Part shown: in pieces, positions 49,467 to 59,567 of the stretch | Layout of the letters: each line of letters opens with the position of its first letter | Position numbering within the stretch: position 1 is the stretch's first letter | Assembly (NCBI GenBank): GCA_002964805.2 | Contig: PUDQ02000003.1 | Location: 2,356,001-2,420,000 of the forward strand | Source: Trametes villosa | Lineage: Eukaryota > Basidiomycota > Agaricomycetes > Polyporales > Polyporaceae | Direction of reading: 5' to 3' | Length of the DNA stretch: 64,000 bases | The notes under the pieces: generated by a model | Told to the model about the DNA's origin: nothing | Seen by the model: only the letters and a program-made list of their open reading frames with translations | The model's database searches: none | Position numbers and translations under genes: made by a program

Positions 49467-50519
49467 CTACATGTCAACCACTAGCTCCACCTAAAAAGGT
49501 AGTGAGCATCATCGACCAACGACAGAGAAGAAAGCGAGGCGCACCTGAGAGATTACCTTCTGCAGTCCTGCATGCAGTGCTTCGGAGAAGTCGGCCACCT
49601 GCTTGTGGATAACACGGACGCATACTCGGCAGTCGCGCGCAGAGTCTGTCATTGCCTTCAACAGCGGTTTCGAGAGTGCCAGCCCCGCGTCCGGGAGGAA
49701 CTCCAGTTGGGTATGGAGCGTCTTTAGGTATTCCATTGCGGCGACTCTGATGACGTTGGACGTCTTGACGTAAAGCGGACGATCCAACAGGGAGTCGTAG
49801 TGCATGCAGCAAGTGCCCGACGTGCAGTCCTCGTTGTCGAGGAAGACCGCGCTAGAGGCCGTGAGGCGCACGCTGTAGTCGTATGCCTTCGACGGGGCGA
49901 TCGACGACGACGAGTTTCCCCTGGTGCTCACGAGCGTCTGGGCGACGGCGCTGCACTCTCGGCGGTATGCCGATAAATTGTTGTGCGCGCGGAGCGGGAG
50001 CTCGAGCGAGGCGAGGTCCGGCGAGTACAAGAAGTGGATCGGGAGTCGGAGCGAGTGCCTCGCAGCGGCGCGCGCGGCGTCCGGGAACTTGTACGCGCAG
50101 GCGAGCGCGTACACGTCGAACGGCATCTTCTCGATAAACTGCGGGAAGAGCAGCGCGCGGCCGGCGCACTCCAGCGCGACGTCCATCTGGTACTTGACGG
50201 CGGCGTCGAGCACGGCGCGCAGCGCGTTCAGGGAGGCGAAGTCGTCGGCGGCCGGCGGTCCGGGCGCGTAGCAGAGCCTGAGCAGCCGCTCCCAGACGAC
50301 GCTATCCTCCACGACGTTGATGTCTGGTTTTGTGGAGGCGTCGGATGCGTTGAGGGTGGGCTGACCGATGGCGACCATGTCCGCAAAAACGGTGGAGGCT
50401 CCCGCGATGATGGCCCGGTAGACATGGAATTCGACGTTGTCGGAGGTGCGGATGAGGAGGTCTCCCACCCGCGGGTCGCGGTAGAGTGCGGGGAGCGGGA
50501 CGGCGGGGAGGCTTGCCAT
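49467..50519 (-). CDS. BTB/POZ domain protein
   Basis: Exons 50519-49545 and 49490-49467 give 332 residues. The BTB fold is seen in LYRDPRVGDLLIRTSDNVEF, HVYRAIIAGASTVFADM, then VVWERLLRLCY and LNALRAVLDAAVKYQMDVA, covering about residues 10-130. A BACK-like helical part follows (PFDVYALACAYKFPDAARAA). The second exon adds VELVVDM, a short end typical of this basidiomycete family. Agaricomycetes carry many such proteins, usually presumed to be cullin-3 adaptors. The 5' part and upstream flank are duplicated as a remnant at 21350-21725. Confidence 0.83.
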
Positions 50520-50938
50520 GGTCAGTAGCGAGAGCTGGTAGCTTTGCGAGCAGCGATGGTAGGTGCTACGCGGTCAGACACCGTCCACAACTTTACATGG
50601 TTCGTCGACGTTTGTGGCGGCGGCGGAACTTCATTTCTACAGGAGGATGCACGCGGTCGATCCCCGCGCCTCGGACTCTCGACCCCCTCTCCTTGCTCGG
50701 CCTCCACCTCACTCAAACTCCTGAGCTGGCGGCGTCATGAGGCGTCGTATACCGGGAGCTTCTAAATCCGCTGCAATCGTAGGATGCCGGAGGGCCTTTG
50801 CAGTACGGTGAGAACCGGTACGAGGCGAATACCGCTGCAAACACCGAGCATGTCAGCGGATGGGTCCTCGTAAAACAAGCTGCGTGTGGTCCGGCGTGGA
50901 GGTAGGATCAATTGGCGGTGTGATAGCAAGGAGTATGA

Positions 50939-51196
50939 TATTGCTGGTTGCACGGCGCTTGTCGCGGGCGCGAAATCGCGATTTTTGCGCACCGCGCGCA
51001 TCCGGAGGGTGTCGACAGAGAACGTCCATAGCTCGCTCAGTTCTGCATGTATCTACTTCATTCATCGATATTCGTAATCGCCTCGTCGACGCGCAGGGCA
51101 CGGTATCATTTTTGTCGCGAACTTCGCACTTTGAAAAATTCGCTCCTCGAGCCCCGCCGCTGCGCGAGAACGCGTGTAGCTCGCGAACGCGGGCGA
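50939..51196 (+). repeat. left arm of a 1.09-kb palindrome
   Basis: 258 bp beginning TATTGCTGGTTGCACGGCGC and ending GCGAACGCGGGCGA. The reverse complement of 51767-52024 is identical except for one base, with GCGCACCGCG here against GCACACCGCG there. No flanking target-site duplication is obvious. Confidence 0.95.
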
Positions 51197-51289
51197 GTCT
51201 GAGGGTCAAGAAGCCTGAGGTATGGTACGGCAGTATATTGTGAGGGTTCTGTGTACGTTTCGTTGCAAAGGGGAGGGAGGTGAGTACAC

Positions 51290-51660
51290 TGTAACCTACT
51301 GTAACCTTCAGGCACTTGAAGCCCGGCGCCTGCCAGCGTGTTGCTCTCTTCTCCGCCCCAGTCACCCAAGACACGCTCTCCGGCTTTATCAACAACCTCT
51401 GCTTGATTCCTGTGAATATGCACCAGTTTTGCGGCCCCAATCTCAAGGACTTCAGCAAGCATACGGAGTACGACTTGCACTCGGCCGGACACATGCTGCG
51501 GCTCTTCAAGCGCACCGGGAACACCTTTCCAACGCCGGAGCTACTTACTAGGGGAAACGAGGTGGACTGGGGGTACGGCGAGGGTATCTGGGCAGTCGAG
51601 AGTCGAAGAGAGGGGGGACGAGGAGTACAAGACTTCGCCGCAGTGTACAAGCCCACACGG
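51290..51660 (+). other. unidentified coding-like segment inside the palindrome
   Basis: The plus strand has an open frame of more than 100 codons with C/G-rich third positions, reading ALFSAPVTQDTLSGFINNL, then PVNMHQFCGPNLKDFSK and LHSAGHMLRLFKRTGNTFP. It has no ATG at its beginning and runs into the right arm at its end. It looks like a fragment of a real protein trapped between the arms. I do not recognise the family. Confidence 0.4.
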
Positions 51661-51766
51661 CGAGTCATCCGTACACGTCTCTTTCAACACGAAACCCCTT
51701 CCTTTCTGGCACCGTGCCCTTCATATATCCCGCCGTACCATAACCCAGTTTACCCCGCCCTCGATT

Positions 51767-52024
51767 TCGCCCGCGTTCGCGAGCTACACGCGTTCTCGCG
51801 CAGCGGCGGGGCTCGAGGAGCGAATTTTTCAAAGTGCGAAGTTCGCGACAAAAATGATACCGTGCCCTGCGCGTCGACGAGGCGATTACGAATATCGATG
51901 AATGAAGTAGATACATGCAGAACTGAGCGAGCTATGGACGTTCTCTGTCGACACCCTCCGGATGCGCGCGGTGTGCAAAAATCGCGATTTCGCGCCCGCG
52001 ACAAGCGCCGTGCAACCAGCAATA
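51767..52024 (-). repeat. right arm of a 1.09-kb palindrome
   Basis: Reverse complement of the left arm (50939-51196) with one mismatch in 258 bases. The arms are separated by 570 bp. The near identity means either very recent origin or ongoing gene conversion. Confidence 0.95.
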
Positions 52025-53173
52025 GTGTAGCAAGCTCAAGGACTCACCGGTACCTACATATTTAAGTCGAGGTCGCGAGCGCGCGCTTTGGGCGCCTGTA
52101 AATACTGGGCGCAGCTCTCATCTTCTCCGCATCTTCCCCCCTCACTGTACTCTCGCGTGATACCTCCTCCTTGCTCAGGCTACCTACCTTCTGGATTGCT
52201 TACCTCCTGGGTCACTACCTGAACATGCATGATCCGCGCGCAAGGGAGAAAGAGGGGAATGTTCAGATACGCAAGTTACGGTGCATGGTTGACGATGAGA
52301 AGTTGTATGCAGCCCGATTTCACTCCTGGCAGTCCTGCCATCGCCCACGCGGATGCATGCCCCCCGCGTTGCTACCACACACGTGGGGCTTTCTATACCA
52401 CTCAGATGGGCCACCGGGACTATCGCCATGCCTCCGCTATGCCGCCTACCCAACGCTCGATGCTCGGTCCTGCGCGGTCGGTCCGTCGCGCAAACCCAAC
52501 ACAGTCTTCGCGTTCTCGACGATCACCTGCGCACCCGCGACACCGTTCGGGTGAGTACAGACCACTTCCCTTGCCTATATACGCGTCTGTGCCTCCGGTA
52601 TCCTGTACGTCGCGCGCAACTCGTCGTCAGTATACACAACATCGTTCTATCGATCGTCGCTCGCCCCATTACACGCTCCATCTGTACTCGGAAGCCCGAA
52701 CTCCCTGGGCGCATGCAACATGTACTTTGCGAAGTCCTCTCGACCTCTGTGTGTCAGCGTGTCAGATTCTCGGACGTTCGTTGCGCATGCCTCCCGAACG
52801 CATTGCGCGCTCCTCGAGCTTTAAAATTATCTGCCGTGCACGCTACGCCTTTAAATAACAACGCCGACGCGCCCCATCCCCCCGCAACGATGAGCTCTGG
52901 CGTGCTCACCTACCGGACCCGTCCGCCACCGCGCGGAAGTGTACAGGCATCGCGTGGGCCCCAAAGGTGCGTAAATATTACCGTCCTCGCGAGCGTCTTC
53001 ATAATTTGATGGGCGTTGGGATACAAGATTCCCTCGATGCTGCGCAGCGCAACACCACCGCCACTACAAGCACATCGATCGACTGCTCGTGCGTCGCCCC
53101 TGCTCGCGCCTCCGCTCTTTTGTCTCCCTCCTTCTGCTTCACGCCTCTGCCGTCCCGTCCTCCCTTGCCGGTC
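52025..53173. other. intergenic, F-box gene 5' flank
   Basis: No supportable gene. The last 200 bp resemble the 5' flanks of the other F-box copies (CTCGCGAGCGTCTTCATAAT region) and precede the copy D start. Confidence 0.45.
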
Positions 53174-54534
53174 ATGGAGAACTCGCGCTTCCCGATCGAG
53201 GTCTGCGAGGCCATCATCGACGCGCACTTGCGTGTCGGTTGGAAAAGACGGTATAGGACTCTAAGGGCCTGTGCACTGGTATGTTCTGCATGGCTCCCTC
53301 GAAGCCGGTATAACCTCTACTATGAGGTGAATCTTGTGAGGAGAGTGTGTGTTTCCCGGTTCGTCGATACGCTCACTGCCAGGCCTGAGATGGCGGCATA
53401 TGTGCGGCAGCTAGAATTCTTTAGTGATGACGAGTACCTGCCGATTGCACAGGTGCTCGGCTTGCCCCTGTTGCCTAACTGTCAGTACCTGAGGGTAGAT
53501 GTCGACTGGAAGCACTATGCGCCTGGCTATGCCCGGAGATATCTTATCCCGGGGCTAGCGAGGCATAGGAGCATTACTCAACTCCAATGGTGGCTGGGAT
53601 CCCTCAACGAGCTTTACCAGATCACTGGGACAATGCCACAGCTTAGAGAATGTTGGATATGGAGGTTGAATGGAGGTCCGGAACCGCCATTGCAAACGGT
53701 AGCAGTCCTGGAGAAGATATCTGGGAAGAGACGGCCTGAGCATAAACCGTGTCTGCAGTTGCTATCTTTCAATGTGAGTTCACTATAACCTGATTCTGCT
53801 GCGTGCTAATAACCGGTGCTCTTCTCAGGGAGTGCAGCCCTGGAGCGCTCAATACTTTCCTAGAGGCGCTTTTGGATCCTTCGCTGATCTTGCAGACCTC
53901 AAGATCAGGCTCTTTGTTAGTACCATCAACCAATCCGGTCAGTGTCTCTTACACTCGTTTCCTACAATCTCTAACCTCAATTACAGGCGTATTGCTTCAG
54001 AGTCTGAGCGAAATGGTGTCTCTTCGAACTCTCAACATCGAGTTCGACTTCAATGCAGCACCGGTGACTGACACTGTTCTCGCGCTTGTGTTATCACATG
54101 TGTCATCGACATCCCTTAGCAGCTGTACCATCGCACTAACAGCTCGGAAGCATACAGGACACTTACCACCCGCAGATCCCGAAGCCTTAGAGGCTGTGCC
54201 GATGTACGGGTGCACACGGACAGACCTGCTCGACATCGTCAGTGGCAAGGCAATGCAGCAGCGCTTACTACAATTCGCTTGCCTAACAGAATTTCGTCTC
54301 CGAGTACGGGATAATAATGCGGCCTATGGCGAAGAATGGTGGACCGCAGAGATCATCAAGAATCTGCCCGCATTCAAGGATATGATCGAAATACATGTCA
54401 AGATTGACGGTATGTCATCTTTTTGGACGGTGTGCGGTCGACTTATGCTTTCACCAGAATCCGAACGTCTGAAGAGCCTATTTGTCGTGGAAGAGGCTCT
54501 CCCGGGACAGCACACTGCTTCGGTGGACACATGA
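53174..54534 (+). CDS. F-box/LRR-like protein (copy D, intact)
   Basis: Exons 53174-53773, 53829-53937, 53987-54409 and 54458-54534 give 402 residues. It begins MENSRFPIEVCEAIIDAHL (F-box-like), then CALVCSAWLPRSRYNLYYEV, EYLPIAQVLGLPLL, a leucine-rich middle, MYGCTRTDLLDIVSGKAMQ, EWWTAEIIKNLPAFKD and the terminal exon LKSLFVVEEALPGQ. The exon boundaries are those of copy C at 18525-19923, so the two give a reliable template for judging the truncated copies A and B. R1 follows 170 bp downstream in the orientation expected for the family. The substrate is unknown. Confidence 0.82.
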
Positions 54535-54704
54535 GTATGCTCTTTAATCTATGCGCAGCCATTCCGAGCGCAATCTAACAACCAAAACCAGGATGAAGAA
54601 GGAAGAACTGACTAGTCCCCTCTTCGGTTTCTGTCTCTCTAGTATCCCCCCTCCTCGGCTCTCTTTCTTTCGTATTTTCCCCACCTCCTCCTCCCTTCCT
54701 TTCC

Positions 54705-54925
54705 TGTATAGCACCCCGCCGTGGCCCCGAGCAAACCGGTAGCAGCGCAAAGACGGTAGGGCACTGGCGGGCAGCAGCGTGACCTCCCGCTGTCGAGGCG
54801 GGGCGACGTGCGGGCACAAATAGGAAGCACGCTGCACACACCCGCCGGAGCCCGAGGCATTCTTTTGCGCCTGTCCTGGCGAGCGTGCGGTCTGCGGGTG
54901 GGGTCTTTGGTTCCTGTGACGGTCT
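54705..54925 (-). repeat. dispersed repeat R1, copy 3
   Basis: Its reverse complement shares CCGTCACAGGAACCA, GCCTCGGGC, TGCCCTACCGTCTTTGCGC and other runs with 5203-5430. It lies downstream of F-box copy D just as the other copies lie downstream of theirs. Confidence 0.7.
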
Positions 54926-55649
54926 CTGCTCGACGATGTACTCCTGCATAGACATGATCTATATCCGTTCCGGATTTATCGCACACCACACACGACGGAC
55001 ATTCCTCCGCATACCCTCATCGTCTCCTGCTCGTACCGGCCCTTACTTACGCAGGTGAGTAGTACCATATCCATGACTGGCTTCGCTCAGTATACCTTTC
55101 TGACTCTTGATTAGAGCACTTTCATGGCATAACGCATAGCTGCGGAAGAAGAGTACGCGGACGGCACGTCCGAGATAGAGATCGCGGGGCCGCAAAAAGA
55201 CTCGTCTTCACCGAGTCCTTCAACGCTCTCGGCAACAAGCTGCAACAAGGGTAAACGAGTCGTCTGTACAGCGGTAAGTGGGACACTTTCGACGCTTGTA
55301 TACAAGGACTCGGAGTAATGCTTATCCCAATCTCGAGCATATAGGCACTTTGCGGCACTTGGGATATCGTCCTGGCCATACCGCAGGCACCCCGATAACC
55401 TACATAGGCATGGACGACAGAAATGCGTATCAGCGTCATCGGATATCCAAGCTGATGCAGCAGTTACACGTTCCCTCCGGTTTGTCAAGTGGCACACCTC
55501 GTGGCCTCCGGAAGTAGCGACTACGCTCGATCCTTTGTCTTTGAGTCCACGTGCGGGGCGTGCGCACAAAGTGGACTTGGGCACTCCTCCGTTCTATCCG
55601 TTCCTCCCCACAACTCCTCACTCACAACCTCCATCTTCCCGCAATCCCA
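54926..55649. other. intergenic; doubtful minus-strand frame
   Basis: A 157-codon minus-strand frame (55584-55111) without an ATG start includes TAVQTTRLPLLQLVAESVEGL and ISDVPSAYSSSAAMRYA. It could be a decayed exon, but I see no partner exons, so it is not called as a gene. The right end holds the promoter of the BTB gene. Confidence 0.3.
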
Positions 55650-57073
55650 ATGACCACCGCCAGCTCTAGCACATCGGAACGCCGTTTTACCCTACCACGC
55701 CTCGACTCGGAGGTGCAACTCTGCGACGGCGCGGGTATCGCTCCCTTCGCACCTGCACCATCCTCTATCTCGAGAGGCGGGAGCCCAAAGAGAGTGAGGG
55801 GAGATTCTGTCTCAGAATGCGTGGCTATTCGCTCACATTCGACCCTCAATTTCGCAGGCACCAGAGCACCACGGCGGCGACTCCCAATCGCCCTCTCTTT
55901 CGCCGAAGCGACCCAAAAATAAGGACCGTCCAACGAGTGGCACAAAGGGAAACCTCGGCGCTAGCCCGCGACACGCCGCTCCCGACATGCCTGCACAGAC
56001 CAGGCCCACTCCACGCCAACCTGCAGAGGCGGCGGGTGCCGCACCAGGAGAAAGTGTGATGTCGGCAACTTTCTGGTACCCAGACGGGAACGTCGTGGTC
56101 AAGGCCGGGTCGATGCACTACAAGTTGTACCGCTGGCGCCTCAGAAAGCACTGTCTCTTCTTCGAGAAGCTGCTCACAGACGGCATCGACGACTACGATT
56201 ATCCGTATCATTGGGTAGAGGGCTGCCCCGTACATCACGTCCCTGCCGAGCTCGCGGCGTACGACTTCGAGTGGTTCTTGACCGCCTTGGAGACCCCGTT
56301 GTACGTATGCGTTCGCTGTCTCGTCGTGCGGGCACTGAGCCTTCAGTCCTAGAGCATTCATGGACGCGCCCCCGGACCAGAACGTCGCGATCGCGCTCCT
56401 CCGCGCAGCGAAGAGCCTGTCATGCGGGACGGTGTACAAGTTCGCCAAAGACCGTCTCCACGCCATCTGGGAGATCGGCGGTCCCCCGAAGGCGCCCTCG
56501 TACATCGCAACCCTCTTCCCTTTCACCGCCGCTGCGGCCCCCGGAGAGAAACACACGTACCAGGACGCGGTCTACGCGATCATCATGGCGCGTCGGCTGA
56601 CTCTCCCCGAGTTGCTGAAGCCCGCTTTCTACGCGCTCCTCGCGAGCGCGGACTTCTGGGCCGTACTTGACGCGGACCGCGCGCAGGTCCGGCTCGCGGA
56701 GGGCGACCTGGTGCGGCTCTACCGCGCGCGCCATGAGCTGGAGCGGCGCTGGCGTGCCGCGGTTGTCATCGCGCCGTGCACGAACAAGGAGGGGGTGTCG
56801 ACGTGCCGCGCGGCGAACGGGTTCGAGTGCACCTCGCACCACATCCGGCACTACGTATCCACGGACCGGTCGCAGGAGTGGCGCAGAATAATCCTGGAGA
56901 GCGGGCGGGTGGAGGAGGGGGCGGCCGACCCGATGCGGTACGAGATGCTTGGCGGGCTGACGGAGAAGCAGCGCAAGGAGTGGTGTAGGGGCTGTCTCAA
57001 GGATTGGGAGGAAAGTCTGGCGAAGAAGCGGAAGGGCTGGTGGGCGGCGCTCGACGGCTTGTTGCAGCTCTAA
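55650..57073 (+). CDS. BTB/POZ domain protein
   Basis: Exons 55650-55793, 55858-56300 and 56353-57073 give 435 residues. An N-terminal disordered Ser-rich lead with a basic SLSPKRPKNK patch precedes the BTB domain: SATFWYPDGNVVVKAGSMHY, KLYRWRLRKHCLFFEKLL, FEWFLTALETPL, about residues 125-205. A helical C-terminal half follows (NVAIALLRAAKSLSCGTVYK, DRLHAIW, TYQDAVYAIIMARRL). It belongs to a different BTB subfamily from the one encoded at 49467-50519. The first intron could instead use a donor 27 bases later (37 nt intron). The 64-nt choice keeps the frame and a better donor. The 370 bp to the next gene hold nothing firm. Confidence 0.8.
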
Positions 57074-57443
57074 TCTTGATGTATACGCTCCCAATGGCCT
57101 GTGTCTTGATTCCCTCGGCATTAATCACGATATCAGGATCCAGGTGGAGCAGCCATAGTCTCTCGTACCCCGGCAGACTCGAAAGCGTGAGGCTCGCGCG
57201 CACGTCAGGCACGCACGGGCATGGTCGAAGTCCCGCCACCTTGCCACCGACGCGCGCGACGTCAGGCGACTTTACGGACTCAAGCGCACTGAAAGACATA
57301 CAGCAGAGGTGTGGTGTAAGTATTATCACAGCCATACAGCAGCATGTGAACAAAGACAACAGAGACGAAGGTAACCACCAACGCGCGGCGGTACTGTGCA
57401 GCCTCGTTCTGCGGTACGCCCTTGCCTAGGTCAACAAGACCTC

Positions 57444-59162
57444 CTACGTCGCAAACCACTCATCTTTGAGCAGCTGAGGAACAGTCGGTCTGCGATCGGG
57501 GTCCAGGGTGAGGCACTTGCGCATGAACGCGCAGATCGCCACGATTTCCTGCTCGGTCAGGTTGGCGCGCACGTCTGGGTTGCTCCGCACGAGCGTCTCC
57601 AAGTCCGCGTCGTCCACAGCGGTCTCTGCACACCACCAGGGGCAATGAGATTACGCAACGCATGCGAGGTAAACGGTGGTTCGCACCGGTAGACCCAGGA
57701 TCATCGGTTCGGGGGCCCAACAGGCGTGCACCGATACAGCGTATGATATCGTCCACGCGGTACCCATCCTGTTCCGGTGTCGGTTCCACGAAGAATAACG
57801 GGGAGTTCGGGATTAGTAGCTCGTATACCTATGAGCGAAGTCAGCGCATGATTCAAAACGACATTGGGTGCAACCGGGCGTACCATGCAGCCTACAGCCC
57901 AGACATCGGCTGGGGTCGAACAGAAGCCATCTAGGAGGAGTTCGGGCGGGCGCAAGAGAGCAGGTGTGGCGATTTTGTCCACAGGCCACGGTGCTCCCGC
58001 CGCTTTCATCGCTACAAGGCCGTGAGCCAAAGCACAGTCGAATAAGGAGGAAAAGGCGCGCCTGAGCCAAAATCGCCAAGGCGGACGTGTATGTCCTGCA
58101 CGGGTACACCGAATGCGCTGATGGGCAGAGGCTGCGATACCGTGGTCGCGAGATCTTGCCCCGGAAGCAAGGGATACGTCTCCGGCGGGTTCTCTTGCAG
58201 GAACTTCTCGATGGCGCTGTCCGGGTTCCCAGGCAGGTCGACGTACACGTTGTCCCACTTTACGTCTGCCTCGCCGTCAAACGAGCGTTGCTCGTGAACA
58301 GCGAACGACGTACCTAGATGGCCGGATTTGAAGCCGATGTACACGAGCAAGAGGGCGGAGAGCGTCTGGTGCACGACAGACTTGATCGCAGCGAGGGGAA
58401 ATTGCTGGAGAGTGAGCCCCGCACGCAAGAGGCGCACGTTCTCCGCGCACGGTCGCATCACGAAGCAATAGTGCGTGCCCTGCTCTTCGAAAATGTCGAT
58501 GGGCGCTATGATATTCTCTAGCCCCGGATAGGTGCAAGGCTTGTCCTTGCTCAGGCTGTTTTCAGCCAAATTCTTGAGCAAGCTGAGGATCCGATCTTCG
58601 GATGATGTTCCTCGTTTTATGGCGTTGCTGTGCCTCCTTGTGAGGACCTTAATGGCGACATACTTCTGAGATTGGTCGCTAGAGACATGACAAGGGCCTG
58701 TGTGAGCACCTTGGATAGTGATGCGAGGGAGTACAGTGAACGTTACCTCATCTGCGTCTTGGCAAGCCAGACTGTGGATCCTACGCCATAGCCCAGCTTG
58801 CGCACAATCTCATACTTTCCGTCGGCCAACGTAGCACCTATGAAGACGGGAGCATAATTTGGTTCGTCCGGATCGGAAGGAAAAGCAGCTTCCTCGCGAG
58901 CTGCTGCAGATGGCCCTGGGGAACTGGACGTCGAGCCGACCTCTGGTCCAGGGGCAGTCCCAGAAATTGACGGAACGTCGGCGGATTTACACACTGGTGA
59001 GGCCATTCGTACGTCCGTCGTCGTGCAGTAGAGCCGGGTTGCACTCTGGGCCTGTCGCCTAAGATAGTATCCTGGTTGCTGAATTGCGCGTTTTCTAGCC
59101 TGGCATTCACTGGAACGCAGGACCGCCGCAATGCGAGATTTCAAGCAACTTCCAGGTAGCAT
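57444..59162 (-). CDS. SRPK-like serine/threonine protein kinase
   Basis: Exons 59162-58747, 58678-58314, 58265-58062, 58011-57884, 57828-57687 and 57625-57444 give 478 residues. Kinase landmarks: glycine loop KLGYGVGSTVWLAK near residue 123, VAIK lysine near 146, catalytic HLDVKWDNV near 258, LGDFGS near 325, activation segment ATPALLRPPELLL, and DVWAVGCM. All key catalytic residues are present. The C-terminus has FMRKCLTLDPDRRPT. The split-lobe spacing and the KWDN catalytic loop point to the SR-protein kinase group common in Agaricomycetes. The N-terminus is basic and could be an organelle-targeting peptide. Intron 3 (58061-58012) has a GC donor. It shares a 405-bp divergent promoter with the ArfGAP gene. 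Confidence 0.85.
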
Positions 59163-59567
59163 GTTAGATGGGAGCAGGCCTTCAAAAGCATCTTTCGGAA
59201 CACTTCACAGATTCAGCCTGGAGGACTTCAAACCGTCGGGTCACGTCTCCTGCGCATGAACAAGCCGTCTAAACTCTTGGGAACAGATTAGCGAGCTCGC
59301 TCACTCACTGTAGTAGCCCAGCAATCCGAAGCAAGAAATTATAGATGTGAGGTCTCTCGATGGTGGTGGTTAGGATGAGCGCGTGGAACGAGGAGTGTGG
59401 GGTCGGCTGGGGTCGGACATAGTGCTGATCTCCGTTATTTTCGGAGTGTAAGCTCGCTGAACGCCCACCAGCTGTGTCTCCACCACTCTCCTTCCTACCA
59501 CCACTGCCTGCAGCCTGGAACTCGTTGCTATCTAGCTTTTGACTCGGCCACTGCACTGCCTCTTGGA
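59163..59567. promoter_or_regulatory. divergent promoter, kinase and ArfGAP genes
   Basis: 405 bp between the kinase start (minus) and the ArfGAP start (plus). It is CT-rich near the ArfGAP side. No exon is seen. Confidence 0.4.

Noticed and set aside
55111..55584. 157-codon minus-strand frame with protein-like segments
   Set aside because: It starts at a non-ATG codon, has no partner exons and no family match. It is mentioned only as a doubtful stretch.
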